64,000 nt of DNA from Gammaproteobacteria bacterium (GTDB lineage Bacteria; Pseudomonadota; Gammaproteobacteria; Steroidobacterales; GCA-2729495): positions 248,001 through 312,000 of the forward strand of contig JAAERX010000077.1 in the NCBI GenBank assembly GCA_024229935.1, given 5' to 3'. Both the position numbers and the translations under genes were made by a program. A model generated the notes under the pieces. That model was not told the DNA's origin. It saw nothing but the letters and a program-made list of their open reading frames with translations, and searched no databases. Shown piece after piece: positions 38,736 through 49,100 of this stretch (position 1 is the first letter of the stretch; every line of letters begins with the position of its first letter).

Positions 38736-41700
38736 TTACACAGACAAGGCTGCGGCGTCATTGCTTGACTCCGTCAGTAAATTAACCAAGCCCTCGATTG
38801 CCGCAAACCGGGTTTCATTATCCTCCAGGTCGGCAGTAAGTCGCAGGCGTTGCCGGCTATCAAAAGCATAACGTTCTGGTTCAGATTGCACCAGTTTAAT
38901 AATTACAGCCGGGTCTACTGATGGCATAGCCTCAAATTCAACTGTTGCGCCACTTGGCCATCCTTCTATTTTACGTATACCTAATATGGCAGCCCCTAAC
39001 CTAAGCCTTGTTTGCCTGAAGAGGTTGCGGGTCGCATCAGGCAATAGTCCAAAACGGTCAATGAGCTCAACTTGTAACTGGCGTAATGACTCTTCATCAG
39101 TAACGCTTGAAATACGTTTGTAATGTATCAGTCTCATCTGTACATCAGGTAAATAATCTTCAGGTAACAATGCAGGCAGGTGTAAATTTACCTCCGGGCC
39201 GCTTGAGCGTGTTGTTTCCAGATCAGGGGTTTCACCACGACGAATTGCGTTCACGGCGCGTCCGAGTAATTCAGTATAGAGGCTGAAACCTATTTGTTGA
39301 ATCTGCCCGGTCTGCTGTTCACCCAGTAATTCACCAGCACCTCTGATTTCTAGGTCATGTGTGGCGAGCACAAACCCGGCGCCAAGGTCTTCCATAGCCT
39401 CTATAGCATCAAGTCGTTTTCTGGCGTCTTTAGTTATGACTCTGTCTGGCGGAGCCAGCAAATATGCAAATGCCTTGTGATGGGAGCGCCCAACACGACC
39501 ACGCAGCTGATGCAGTTGTGCCAGACCAAAACGATCTGCTCGGTTAATGATAATTGTGTTGGCACTGGGTATATCTATACCGCTCTCAATAATGGCGGTA
39601 CAGAGCAGTATATGAAAACGTCTGTGACTAAAATCAAGCATAATTTGTTCAAGTTCTTGCTCATGCATTTGTCCATGTGCAACCTGCAGATCGGCATTTG
39701 GCATGATCTCTCTGATGCGGCGGGCCTGGGTCTCTATATCTTCTATACGGTTATGCACGAAAAATACCTGGCCACCCCGTTTGAGTTCTCGCTGACAGGC
39801 CTCCCTTATTAATGCATCAGACCATTCAGTTACATAAGTCTTGATTGACAATCTGGATTCCGGGGGGGTAGTGATCAGTGACAGTTCACGTAATTCACCC
39901 AGTGCCAGGTTAAGAGTGCGTGGAATAGGAGTGGCTGTAAGGGTGAGAATATCAACCTCAGCACGCATGGTCTTCAAGCGTTCTTTTTGTCTTACACCAA
40001 AGCGGTGTTCTTCATCTACAATAACCAGCCCAAGATTGTCAAAATGGATGTCTTCCTGCAAAAGCTTGTGGGTGCCAATTATAATATCGACGCTACCCTT
40101 GGCCAGTTCGGCTATAACTTTTTTAACTTCGCTGGCGCTGCGAAATCTTGAGAGCACCTCTATATTGACCGGCCAGTCAGCAAAACGATCGGTAAATGTT
40201 TGGTAGTGCTGTTGGGCAAGTAGTGTTGTGGGTGCAAGAATAGCCACCTGAGAACCTGCAAGTGCCGTAGTAAAAGCCGCACGTAAAGCAACTTCAGTTT
40301 TACCAAAACCCACATCACCACAAATCAGCCTGTCCATTGGCTGAGGTGAGTGCAAATCTTCCTGGGTGGCATCTATTGCCGTAGCCTGATCTTCGGTCAG
40401 CTCAAAGGGAAACTCTGCACAGAATGCTTCATAATCGGCAGGTGAGACATGAAAGCTACGGCCTACACGCGCTTCCCGGGTTGCGTAAAGATCAAGCATT
40501 TCAGCAGCAATATCCCTGATTTGCTCTGCAGCTTTGCTGCAGACACGAGCCCATTGGTCACTGCCCAGTTTATGCAGTGGGGCGTTTTCTGGAGATGTGC
40601 CGGTATAGCGGGATATAAGCTGCAATGACCCTACAGGTACATGCAATCGATCTTTGGAGGCATATTCAAGTGTCAGGAAATCGCCGATAACCCCATCAAT
40701 CTCAAGATGTGATAAGCCAAGGTAACGGCCAACACCATAATCAATATGTACAACCGGTGAACCTTCATGCAGGTCGGTAAGGTCATTCAGTATTGTTTCC
40801 GGGTCACGGACTTTGCGTTTCCGACGTCGGGCAGGCCGTGCACCAAATAATTCATGTTCAGCAATAATGCAGACATTATGCTTTTGCAAAATAATGCCAT
40901 TATCCAGAGGTGCCACAACAATGTTCAGTGCTTCTATGGATTTACAGAAATCCTTCCAGTTATTAACAGATATCGTGCTGATGCCATTATCCCGCAGCAT
41001 CTCAGTGAGCATTTCTCTGCGTCCCGCGGATTCGGCGGCGAGCAAAACACGGCCCGTAAACTTTGTAAGAAAGCCTGTAAGTTCACCAGCAGGCAAACTT
41101 GCATGTGTATTAATCATGACTGGTGGTGCTTTGGTGGCAGCCAGATTTACAGTTCTTCCTGAACGTTCAGGCAGCGTGTGACGTCGCAGCTCAATATGTT
41201 GTCGCATGGTGAGCTGTTTTCTATGTTCTGTAAGGCTGCAAAACAATTCTTCTGGGCTCAGTGCCGGGCGTTCTGTGTCATGGCGGCATTGTTCATATCG
41301 GTCTAGGATTTGTTGCCAGCTAGCTTCCAGTTCAGATTGCAGGTTGCCCAAGCTGATAACAGTGCAGTCTTCAGAAAGGTAGTCCCAAATTGTTCGTGTA
41401 GGTTCAAAAAAAAGTGGCAGGTAGTTTTCTATGCCGCCAGGAAAGCGGGCATCAGATACCTCTGTGTAAATAGGGGAATTCCCGGGATTACCTTCAAAAC
41501 GTTCCCGAAAGCGGGTTCTGAATTCACGTATTGCTGTCTGGTCTGTTGGGAAGTCGCGTGCCGGAAGCATATTAAGCTGTTTAATATGCTTACCGGAAAT
41601 TTGTGAATCCGGATCAAAATAGCGCAGTGAATCAATTTCATTATCAAAAAAATCAATGCGTATAGGCTGCTCTGAACCCATAGGATAAAGATCTATTAAT

Positions 41701-42218
41701 GAACCCCTAACAGCAAATTCACCATGCTGACTTACCTGACTTACACGCTCATAACCATTTGTGGCCAATTGAGTATGTAATTCACTCAGACCAAGGTTCT
41801 GGCCAGATTCAAGTTGTAAGCTGAAGTTTTGTATGTAGCCTCGGGGTGGCAATCGGTAGAAGAGAGTAGGTGCTGCAATAATACAAAATGAACTCTGCTT
41901 ATCCAGCAAACGGGTTAATACAGATAGGCGCCTGGAAACCAAATCCTGATGTGGGCTGAAATTGTCATACGGTAGTGTTTCAGGGTCTGCAAGCAGGATA
42001 TTCTTTTTTGACTTGCCCGAGAAAAAGGCCAGCTGTACTTCAAGAGCCTCAGCTTCCGCAACCGTTGGTACTATTACAAGTGCAGAACCATCTGTACGCT
42101 CCTGCAGTTCTGCTAATAACAGTGCAGGTGCGCAACCACTTGCTTGTCCCCAAGAATAAGTGGTTTTTGAGCGGTTATTTTTAAGCTCATCGGGAAGCAG
42201 AAAGGTGGGTTTAGACAT
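38736..42218 (-). CDS. mfd: Transcription-repair coupling factor Mfd
   Basis: Removes RNA polymerase stalled at DNA damage and brings in UvrA. The 1160-residue length is normal. It shows the UvrB-like N-terminal domain with Walker-A-type region lost, a CarD-like RNA-polymerase interaction domain (VVHIDYGVGRYLGL), the RecG-like translocase with Walker A GDVGFGKTEVALRAAF, DEEHRFGV, and TATPIPRTLNLAL motif III, and the C-terminal TRCF domain. Upstream of its ATG lies a rho-independent terminator for the preceding small gene. Confidence 0.97.
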   Translation of the reverse strand: MSKPTFLLPDELKNNRSKTTYSWGQASGCAPALLLAELQERTDGSALVIVPTVAEAEALEVQLAFFSGKSKKNILLADPETLPYDNFSPHQDLVSRRLSVLTRLLDKQSSFCIIAAPTLFYRLPPRGYIQNFSLQLESGQNLGLSELHTQLATNGYERVSQVSQHGEFAVRGSLIDLYPMGSEQPIRIDFFDNEIDSLRYFDPDSQISGKHIKQLNMLPARDFPTDQTAIREFRTRFRERFEGNPGNSPIYTEVSDARFPGGIENYLPLFFEPTRTIWDYLSEDCTVISLGNLQSELEASWQQILDRYEQCRHDTERPALSPEELFCSLTEHRKQLTMRQHIELRRHTLPERSGRTVNLAATKAPPVMINTHASLPAGELTGFLTKFTGRVLLAAESAGRREMLTEMLRDNGISTISVNNWKDFCKSIEALNIVVAPLDNGIILQKHNVCIIAEHELFGARPARRRKRKVRDPETILNDLTDLHEGSPVVHIDYGVGRYLGLSHLEIDGVIGDFLTLEYASKDRLHVPVGSLQLISRYTGTSPENAPLHKLGSDQWARVCSKAAEQIRDIAAEMLDLYATREARVGRSFHVSPADYEAFCAEFPFELTEDQATAIDATQEDLHSPQPMDRLICGDVGFGKTEVALRAAFTTALAGSQVAILAPTTLLAQQHYQTFTDRFADWPVNIEVLSRFRSASEVKKVIAELAKGSVDIIIGTHKLLQEDIHFDNLGLVIVDEEHRFGVRQKERLKTMRAEVDILTLTATPIPRTLNLALGELRELSLITTPPESRLSIKTYVTEWSDALIREACQRELKRGGQVFFVHNRIEDIETQARRIREIMPNADLQVAHGQMHEQELEQIMLDFSHRRFHILLCTAIIESGIDIPSANTIIINRADRFGLAQLHQLRGRVGRSHHKAFAYLLAPPDRVITKDARKRLDAIEAMEDLGAGFVLATHDLEIRGAGELLGEQQTGQIQQIGFSLYTELLGRAVNAIRRGETPDLETTRSSGPEVNLHLPALLPEDYLPDVQMRLIHYKRISSVTDEESLRQLQVELIDRFGLLPDATRNLFRQTRLRLGAAILGIRKIEGWPSGATVEFEAMPSVDPAVIIKLVQSEPERYAFDSRQRLRLTADLEDNETRFAAIEGLVNLLTESSNDAAALSV

Positions 42219-42313
42219 GAATATGTTTGGGGATGACCAGCAAAAGGATGCGGATTATCCCACATGCTGTAGGTTCGCAGGTGCCCCGTGGGTGTTTTTT
42301 AACTGCCCCACAG

Positions 42314-42343
42314 AAAAATTGACCAGATCTGTTGACCAGGTCA
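42314..42343 (-). terminator. Rho-independent terminator after the 100-residue secreted protein gene
   Basis: On the minus strand TGACC-T-GGTC, an AACA loop and GATC-T-GGTCA form a nine-pair stem (one T-T mismatch, one G-U pair) followed directly by ATTTTTC. It lies downstream of the small gene ending at 42350 and before mfd, so it separates their transcription. The stem is clear; the 95 bases to mfd must then contain the mfd promoter, which I could not identify. Confidence 0.7.
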
Positions 42344-42349
42344 GTAATT

Positions 42350-42652
42350 TTAGGGATGGGGTAGTGGAGAACTAGGTGAACGTTTAGCAACGGTATGCAA
42401 AACATGGTCATACTCAAAGTAGACCACGAAAGAGGTATATTCCCAGCTGGATATTGGTGGCTCACCAACAGCCTGAGTTTTACTAAGCGGTTCCCCCAGT
42501 AATGCAAGCACAGATGCTTTTGCTGATCCCTTCAGCGGGTATTGACTACCGTCCGTCGGTTGAACACCGTCGATGATAAGGGTGTTAGCTACAGTAATGC
42601 CTGTCAGCAACAATGAGGACAGAATGAATACAAACATAGATTTTTGGAGCAT
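42350..42652 (-). CDS. Small secreted protein of unknown function
   Basis: A 100-residue protein starting at ATG 42652 (MLQKSMFVFILSSLLLTG) with a clear signal peptide; the frame opens nine codons earlier with no reason to use it. The mature part carries ALLGEPLSKTQAVGEPPIS and WEYTSFVVYFEYDHVLHTV, a motif pattern seen in a group of small gammaproteobacterial periplasmic proteins I recall but cannot name. No cysteine pair or enzyme motif. It is divergent from the Lol genes, with 147 bases between them. Confidence 0.7.
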   Translation of the reverse strand: MLQKSMFVFILSSLLLTGITVANTLIIDGVQPTDGSQYPLKGSAKASVLALLGEPLSKTQAVGEPPISSWEYTSFVVYFEYDHVLHTVAKRSPSSPLPHP

Positions 42653-42799
42653 GGTACTGGTACCCTCCAGTGCGCACAACAGGGAAAATATAGCATCCCT
42701 GTGCTTTCCAGGATACCCGGTAGTTGCTGGACAATCTATGTTAAATCATGTAACTGAAACTGTTTTTGCCCGGTGTCAAAGAACATCGGCGCAATACTT

Positions 42800-44050
42800 A
42801 TGAAAAAGCCCATCTCATTATTTGTAGGTTTACGTTATTTACGGGCCCGTAAAGGCAGTGGTTTTGCATCATTTGTATCAGCAGCATCCGTTATGGGTGT
42901 GGCACTTGGCGTGGCAACACTCATTGTTGTGCTATCTGTTATGAATGGTTTTGAGAATGAACTTCGTGTAAGGCTACTCGGTATGACCTCACACGCATCA
43001 ATAGTGCAGCAGGAGGGGGTTGATAACTGGCCGCCCCTCGTACGTGACATGCTCAAAAATGAAAACATTATTGGGGCCTCACCCTATATAGAACTTGAGG
43101 CAATGATGTCTGGGCCCGGTGGGCTTGCGGGTGCTGTAATAACCGGGATTGAGCCAAACCTTGAACATACGGTCTCACAAGTGGGGCAAAATATGATCTT
43201 AGGTTCACTTGATGAACTGCATTCTGGAGAACGGGGCATTGTCCTTGGTCGGGTACTGGCACATCGATTGGGTGTAACGGTAGGTGATCGTGTTGCAGTA
43301 TTAGTACCGCAATTGCCTGCCCCCGGACAGAGTATAGACTCACAATTGGTAGGTTTTTCTGTAACCGGGTTATTTGAGCTTGGAGTACAGGACCATGACT
43401 CTGTTCGGGCAATGATACATATTGATGATGCTGATGGACTTGGGCAAATGAAAGGCCATGTGAGCGGCATCAGGGTTGAAACAACAAATATATTTACTGC
43501 ACCTGAAGTGGTGAGGGGCCAGCTTCAAGAAACAGGGGACCGTGGCACATTATCTGTAATTGACTGGACTGAACAAAATGCCAGTTACTTTCGTGCAATC
43601 CGCATTGAAAAAACCATGATGACATTGCTCCTGTCACTGATTATTGGTGTTGCTGCTTTTAATATAGTGGCAACACTGGTTATGGTGGTAACGGAAAAAC
43701 GCTCTGGTATTGCTATTCTGCGCACTCTGGGTTGTTCACGACGAGACATAGTCGCCATATTTGTTCTGCAGGGCACACTAATAGGCTGGCTTGGGGCGCT
43801 GGTTGGTATCGCTTTGGGCATATCAATGGCACTTAATATCGATACACTGGCCCCGGCTTTGGAAAGCATACTTGGCTTTCAGTTTATGCCAGCCGACCTG
43901 TATTACCTGACATCATTGCCTTCAGACCTGCAGTCAGGTGATGTTGTTTGGACGTCAGTTATTGTGCTTGTCACAACGGCTCTGGCAACCATTTATCCGG
44001 CATTACGTGCTGCCAGTGTTCAACCTGCCGAAGTATTGCGCTATGAATAG
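42800..44050 (+). CDS. lolC: Lipoprotein-releasing ABC transporter permease LolC/LolE (first copy)
   Basis: Inner-membrane permease of the LolCDE complex that extracts outer-membrane lipoproteins and hands them to LolA. I use ATG 42800 (MKKPISLFVGLRYLRAR), leaving 416 residues; an ATG nine codons upstream is less likely. The MacB/LolE fold is clear: RYLRARKGSGFASFVSAAS, one N-terminal membrane helix, a periplasmic core, and three C-terminal helices with TEKRSGIAILRTLG and VQPAEVLRYE. Which of the two is LolC and which LolE I judged by order only. Confidence 0.85.
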   Translation: MKKPISLFVGLRYLRARKGSGFASFVSAASVMGVALGVATLIVVLSVMNGFENELRVRLLGMTSHASIVQQEGVDNWPPLVRDMLKNENIIGASPYIELEAMMSGPGGLAGAVITGIEPNLEHTVSQVGQNMILGSLDELHSGERGIVLGRVLAHRLGVTVGDRVAVLVPQLPAPGQSIDSQLVGFSVTGLFELGVQDHDSVRAMIHIDDADGLGQMKGHVSGIRVETTNIFTAPEVVRGQLQETGDRGTLSVIDWTEQNASYFRAIRIEKTMMTLLLSLIIGVAAFNIVATLVMVVTEKRSGIAILRTLGCSRRDIVAIFVLQGTLIGWLGALVGIALGISMALNIDTLAPALESILGFQFMPADLYYLTSLPSDLQSGDVVWTSVIVLVTTALATIYPALRAASVQPAEVLRYE

Positions 44051-44074
44051 CTCACCATCAACAAGGTTATACCG

Positions 44075-45322
44075 GTGCTGAGATCCTACGAGTTTTTTAT
44101 AGCGCTCAGGTATTTGCGTTCACGAAATCGTAATCGCTTTGTTTCCTTTATTTCACTGATATCGGTTGTTGGTATCGCCTTGTCTGTTTCCGTATTAATC
44201 GTTGTTCTTTCAGTTATGAATGGCTTTGAGGTGGAGGTTCGTGACAGAATCCTGTCTGTCATACCCCACGCTACAATTACTGGGCTTGACGAGCGTTTGG
44301 AAGACTGGCAATTGCTGCAGGACAGTTCTACTGCTCAGGCAGAAGTACTGGCGGCAGCTCCCTTTGTCCAGGGGCAGGGCATGCTGGTCGGTACTGATGG
44401 TGTTGCAGGTGTTCAGCTGCGTGGAGTCATACCTGCTGCTGAGGTTCATGTGTCCGGAGCAGCTGAACTTATTGGTACAAACGTATTAAATTCCCTGGAA
44501 TCCCGAAAATACAGAATTGTAGTAGGGCAGGAACTTGCTCGTCGTCTTGGAGTAAAGCTTGGCGATCAAGTGATACTCATGACTACTCAGGGGTCTATGA
44601 CACCTGTCGGGTTAATGCCTCGTATGCGGCGATTTGAAATTACCGGCATTTTTTATGCAGGCATGTATGAGTTTGATCGCTCACTTGCTTATGTGCATAT
44701 GCAGGATGCTGCAAGGTTAATAGGTATGGGTGATTCTGTATCTGGCATTAGTCTGTCTGTTAGTGAACCTCTTGAGGCAAATCGTATAGTACGAAACAGT
44801 GCGCGTGCCTATGGAGGCGGAGTGTACGTTTCAGACTGGACACGTGAGCATGCAAACTTCTTTCGTTCTATAGAATTAACCAAATCAATTATATTCATCA
44901 TACTTTTATTGGTAGTGGCTGTTGCGGCCTTCAATATTGTTTCTACCCTGGTAATGGTAGTCAATGAAAAAACCGCTGAAATTGCCATTTTGCGCTCAAT
45001 GGGAGCATCAGCTAAGTCTGTATTATTGATCTTTATTACAGAAGGAACCTTAATTGGTCTTGTTGGTACATGTATTGGTCTGCTGATTGGCCTGTTGGTG
45101 GCAGTTAACCTGGGTGAGCTGGTTGGCATGGTTGAAAACTTATTTAATATCAGCTTTGTGGCGCCTGATGTTTACTTTATTAGTGAATTGCCCAGCGATG
45201 TACAAACTGAAGATGTTGTACGTATTTGTGGGCTGGCATTTCTGCTGGCCGTGCTTGCTACGGTTTATCCGGCTTTACGTGCAGCTGCAACGAATCCCGC
45301 CCGTGCATTACGGCATGAATAG
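44075..45322 (+). CDS. lolE: Lipoprotein-releasing ABC transporter permease LolC/LolE (second copy)
   Basis: Paralogue of the preceding gene, 415 residues, beginning with GTG 44075 24 bases after it. The same layout is visible: [20 protein letters not shown], a helix, periplasmic core, and C-terminal [16 protein letters not shown] and NPARALRHE. LolC and LolE form a heterodimer with two LolD ATPases. The gene is followed by lolD after eight bases, so all three subunits come from one operon in the order permease-permease-ATPase. Confidence 0.85.
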   Translation: MLRSYEFFIALRYLRSRNRNRFVSFISLISVVGIALSVSVLIVVLSVMNGFEVEVRDRILSVIPHATITGLDERLEDWQLLQDSSTAQAEVLAAAPFVQGQGMLVGTDGVAGVQLRGVIPAAEVHVSGAAELIGTNVLNSLESRKYRIVVGQELARRLGVKLGDQVILMTTQGSMTPVGLMPRMRRFEITGIFYAGMYEFDRSLAYVHMQDAARLIGMGDSVSGISLSVSEPLEANRIVRNSARAYGGGVYVSDWTREHANFFRSIELTKSIIFIILLLVVAVAAFNIVSTLVMVVNEKTAEIAILRSMGASAKSVLLIFITEGTLIGLVGTCIGLLIGLLVAVNLGELVGMVENLFNISFVAPDVYFISELPSDVQTEDVVRICGLAFLLAVLATVYPALRAAATNPARALRHE

Positions 45323-45330
45323 GTGAATTA

Positions 45331-46011
45331 ATGACTGAAATAGTATTGTCCTGCCGGCAACTCGTACGAGAGTTTCATGAGGGTGACAATGTGTTACGTG
45401 TCCTGAATGGTGCTGAACTGGATATATCTTCTGGAGAGCGGGTTGCCATCATTGGTGCATCAGGCTCCGGTAAAACAACACTTCTGCAGCTTCTGGGTGG
45501 GCTTGATTTACCTTCTAGTGGCAGTGTGCTGGTTAATGGACGTGATATTGCCGGTATGAATGGCACTGAAAGAGGTGAGTTACGTAATAATGCCCTGGGA
45601 TTTGTCTACCAGTTCCATCATCTGTTACCTGAATTTTCTGCACTTGAGAATGTTGCTATGCCATTACTACTCAGGCGTAACAGCATCAGTGACATTACTG
45701 CCGAGGCCACAGATTTACTGAAAAGGGTAGGTTTGGCAGAGCGCCTTAATCATCGTCCTGGTGAACTATCTGGCGGTGAACGACAACGGGCAGCAGTTGC
45801 ACGAGCATTAATAACACATCCGTCTGTAGTGTTAGCGGATGAACCTACAGGAAATCTAGATCATGCAACCGGTGACAAGCTGTTTAAGCTGATGCTTGAA
45901 CTCAACAGTGAATATGATTCAAGCCTGATTGTTGTTACCCATGATATGAAGCTTGCAGCAAGTATGGATCGCGTATTAATTCTTACCGATGGTGTACTGG
46001 TCGAGCAGTAA
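45331..46011 (+). CDS. lolD: Lipoprotein-releasing ABC transporter ATP-binding protein
   Basis: ATPase of the LolCDE complex. The 226-residue protein has Walker [16 protein letters not shown], the LolD-type [21 protein letters not shown], signature [15 protein letters not shown], and Walker [13 protein letters not shown]. Complete. It ends 23 bases before the convergent DUF2062 gene. Confidence 0.95.
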   Translation: MTEIVLSCRQLVREFHEGDNVLRVLNGAELDISSGERVAIIGASGSGKTTLLQLLGGLDLPSSGSVLVNGRDIAGMNGTERGELRNNALGFVYQFHHLLPEFSALENVAMPLLLRRNSISDITAEATDLLKRVGLAERLNHRPGELSGGERQRAAVARALITHPSVVLADEPTGNLDHATGDKLFKLMLELNSEYDSSLIVVTHDMKLAASMDRVLILTDGVLVEQ

Positions 46012-46034
46012 AAAAATCCAGAGCCTGGTAGCTA

Positions 46035-46586
46035 TTAACTGTCATCCTTTTTACCCCCATGAATACCGCCTATAGATCTGCTATGACGCCTTCTGTAACG
46101 GCGGATAGTTGACACATGCCAGCCAACACTTACCAGTAGATAAACGGTTGATGAAACTGATAGCGCCATGATAATTGAACCCAATGCCAGAGGTTTCCAG
46201 CGCAGAGTTATTTCCTCTGATAGCCATGCCAAGGTCATTTCTTCAGGAAATGCTTCTGTGGGAATATTTAACAATATAGCGCCAATACGATAGGCAAGAT
46301 AAAAAATTGGCACGAAGGTAATTGGATTGGAAATCCAGACTGTAACAGCTGCAACAGGTACATTAACGCGCAGTAAAATGGAGCCGATTACCGCCAGTAC
46401 CGTCTGACCTGGAATAGGTAGCAGACCAATAAATATTCCTACCCAAAGTCCACCACCGATACTGCGCCGTGAAGCTGCGAAATAAGCCGGATGCGCCAAA
46501 ATGTACTCGAAGGGTCGCAGATACCAAGGATGATCCTTTTTCTTGCGATAGCGAGTTGATAAGCGTGTAAAAAACTTGCGGGGCAT
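46035..46586 (-). CDS. DUF2062 membrane protein
   Basis: A 183-residue protein with the basic N terminus and the AASRRSIGGGLWVGIFIGLLPIPGQT block of DUF2062, then two to three membrane segments with ILLRVNVPVAAVTVWISNPIT. The family is widespread and of unknown function; in pseudomonads it lies next to comEC, as here. It is divergent from comEC with a 112-base gap. Confidence 0.87.
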   Translation of the reverse strand: MPRKFFTRLSTRYRKKKDHPWYLRPFEYILAHPAYFAASRRSIGGGLWVGIFIGLLPIPGQTVLAVIGSILLRVNVPVAAVTVWISNPITFVPIFYLAYRIGAILLNIPTEAFPEEMTLAWLSEEITLRWKPLALGSIIMALSVSSTVYLLVSVGWHVSTIRRYRRRHSRSIGGIHGGKKDDS

Positions 46587-46698
46587 AACTTACAGTCTGT
46601 TAGTCAAAACAGTCCTCGAGGTTTATTGACATTTTATCTGTCTGCTTTGGTGATCGAGTCTGATTTTACGGTTATTCGGATATGAAAAGCGCAACACT

Positions 46699-49068
46699 AT
46701 GCCAGCTTTAGCCATGTTTGTGCTAGTGGGCGTGCTGACCGGTTTATGGCTACCTATACCCGGTGGCATATACCCGGCATGGTGCATGATCATTATGGGG
46801 TCCCTTTTATGGTGGCTTGGTGGGCTAAAGCTGCTTCTTGGGGTGATTGCTTTCACCAGCGCTGCCATTGCATGTCATGACTATCGAGCCCGAATATTAG
46901 TGGATGAGCTGGCAGGCCAGGATATTCTTGTAACAGGTATTGTCAGTGATTTTCCACGCAGGACAGAGCAGGGCTGGGTATTGCAGCTGGATATACGCCA
47001 AGATTACACATTGGTTCCACAACCAGAGCGCATACAACTCAGCATCTTTGCTGATACCCCGCAACCACAGGCAGGAGAATTGTGGCAGCTAAAGGTACGG
47101 CTTAAGCCACCGTTTGGCTTTATCAACCGAGCTGGCTTTGATCGAGCTATGAGGCTTCTTGTGCATAGAACTCATGCTGCAGGGTATGTTCGGCCCAGTC
47201 CATTGAATAAAAAGCTCAGGGGTGTTTCGCCTGAAGCGGGTATACTCATGTTCCGCGCATATCTCAGGGGTCATCTGGAATCACTACTGGCGGATTCACA
47301 GATGTTACCGCTTATACTTGGTATCACTGTAGGCGCACGTGATCTTATTAGTGGCAGTCAGTGGCACCTATTTAGGGTAACTGGCACAAGCCACCTCATG
47401 GCCATTTCAGGTCTTCATATTGGCATGATTGCCCTGGCAATATGGTATGCCAGTTTCTTGCCTGCATGGATTGCTGGTGTATTGGGATGGACACTTAGTA
47501 CACGCTATTTTCCATGCTGCCTGGCTGCTGCTGGTTCCACAGGCTATGCAATGCTCGCCGGTTTTACGATTCCCACAATACGCGCCCTGATAATGGTGCT
47601 GGTGGTGTTGATACTCAGCAGCAGTCATCGCCCTGTAAATCGCATCTGGGTGCTCAGTTTTACCCTTATCGTAGTGACACTAAGTGACCCACTGGCTGTT
47701 TTATCGGCTTCCTTTTGGCTTTCATTTGTAGCTGTGGCCTTGTTGTTTGTTTTTTTGAGACCGTCTTCATCCGGTGAAGGAATGAAGCGGGGTTACTGCA
47801 TATATGTATTCCGGCGGATATCCCAAATGATTAAAGCGCAATTGATTTTGGGCTGTGGCCTCGTATTACCTATGTGCCTTTTCTTCAGCCAGGTATCACT
47901 CATTGCGCCTGTAGCAAATTTAATTGCTGTTCCTGTATTCACAATTTTAGTATTGCCCGCGGCCCTGACTGGTGTAATGCTAAGTCTGGTAGCAACACCT
48001 GTTGCTCTTGCCAGTTTGCAATTTGCTGTTAGGAGCCTGGAGGTTTTGCTGCAGTTTCTGCAATGGTTAAGTCAGTCATCTCTATCTATATGGCATGCAG
48101 GGCCCGCATCTATAGGGTTTTTGTTGCTCACAGGTGTGGGCTGTCTCTTATTGCTACTGCCACAGCCCATGAAGGCCCCGTGGGTGGGTTTGTTATTAAT
48201 AGTGTTTGGTGTCGGGGTTAATCAGGGCAATCAACCAGCCAGAGTTACTGTAAACGTAATGGATGTGGGGCAGGGACTTGCGGTGCTGATTCAAATACCT
48301 GGACACACACTCCTTTATGATACCGGTCCTAGCTGGCCAGGTGGTGATGCTGGGTTGCAGGTGGTTGTTCCTGTTTTGCAGCGTTTAGGTATTGAGAAGA
48401 TTGATCTCCTCGTTATTTCTCATAGTGATAATGATCATCTTGGTGGTGCGGCAAGTGTTATTGAAGCTATCGATATAGCCAGAATTGCAGGCCCTCCCGA
48501 ATTAACACTGACGGGCAAAAACATTACATTATGCAAAACGGGTATACAGTGGAATTGGGAGGGCGTGATATTTGAATTTATTCATCCACGTACACATAAC
48601 GGTTGGTCTGATAACAATGCATCCTGTGTCTTACAGCTATCTGTTGCTCAGCATAGCCTGTTATTAACTGGTGATATTGAAGCAACAGCAGAAATCGTTC
48701 TGCTGGGGAGAGATGAGCTTGAACCAGCCGACCTTGTCATTGCCCCACATCATGGCAGTGTTACTTCATCCAGCCAGGCTCTGGTAAATTACCTCTCACC
48801 TACCTATGTGGTCTTTCCGGTCGGATATAAGAACAGATGGGGCTTCCCCGCACCCAAAATCGTACAACGATGGGAAAATGCTGGAACCTGCGGACTCACC
48901 ACTTCAACTACAGGGGCGCTTGAGTTTGTCTATAAGCAGGATAGGGGGTTCGTACTGACTCAAATTACTGCTGCCAGCTGGAGGCGGCCATGGGCGGTTC
49001 GTTTATTAAGTCTGCCGGACTGTATTCAGTCTGTGGCCACTGTAAATGGCACAAGCACCGGGTTATAG
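46699..49068 (+). CDS. comEC: DNA internalization protein ComEC/Rec2
   Basis: Inner-membrane channel through which single-stranded DNA enters the cytoplasm during natural transformation. The 789-residue length is full. There are N-terminal membrane helices, a DUF4131 region, the central Competence domain (FRVTGTSHLMAISGLHIGMIALA), about seven more helices, and a C-terminal metallo-beta-lactamase-like nuclease domain (SHSDNDHLGGAASV, then PHHGSVTSSS). No frame break or missing domain. It is next to exbB in a conserved arrangement. Whether the cell is naturally competent cannot be decided from one gene. Confidence 0.94.
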   Translation: MPALAMFVLVGVLTGLWLPIPGGIYPAWCMIIMGSLLWWLGGLKLLLGVIAFTSAAIACHDYRARILVDELAGQDILVTGIVSDFPRRTEQGWVLQLDIRQDYTLVPQPERIQLSIFADTPQPQAGELWQLKVRLKPPFGFINRAGFDRAMRLLVHRTHAAGYVRPSPLNKKLRGVSPEAGILMFRAYLRGHLESLLADSQMLPLILGITVGARDLISGSQWHLFRVTGTSHLMAISGLHIGMIALAIWYASFLPAWIAGVLGWTLSTRYFPCCLAAAGSTGYAMLAGFTIPTIRALIMVLVVLILSSSHRPVNRIWVLSFTLIVVTLSDPLAVLSASFWLSFVAVALLFVFLRPSSSGEGMKRGYCIYVFRRISQMIKAQLILGCGLVLPMCLFFSQVSLIAPVANLIAVPVFTILVLPAALTGVMLSLVATPVALASLQFAVRSLEVLLQFLQWLSQSSLSIWHAGPASIGFLLLTGVGCLLLLLPQPMKAPWVGLLLIVFGVGVNQGNQPARVTVNVMDVGQGLAVLIQIPGHTLLYDTGPSWPGGDAGLQVVVPVLQRLGIEKIDLLVISHSDNDHLGGAASVIEAIDIARIAGPPELTLTGKNITLCKTGIQWNWEGVIFEFIHPRTHNGWSDNNASCVLQLSVAQHSLLLTGDIEATAEIVLLGRDELEPADLVIAPHHGSVTSSSQALVNYLSPTYVVFPVGYKNRWGFPAPKIVQRWENAGTCGLTTSTTGALEFVYKQDRGFVLTQITAASWRRPWAVRLLSLPDCIQSVATVNGTSTGL

Positions 49069-49100
49069 TTGTCCTGCGCTAGGTTATTGCTACTAAATTT

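Noticed and set aside
39357-39812. 151-codon open frame on the plus strand inside mfd
   Set aside because: Lies wholly antisense to a conserved mfd segment; composition is that of a reverse complement of a coding gene.
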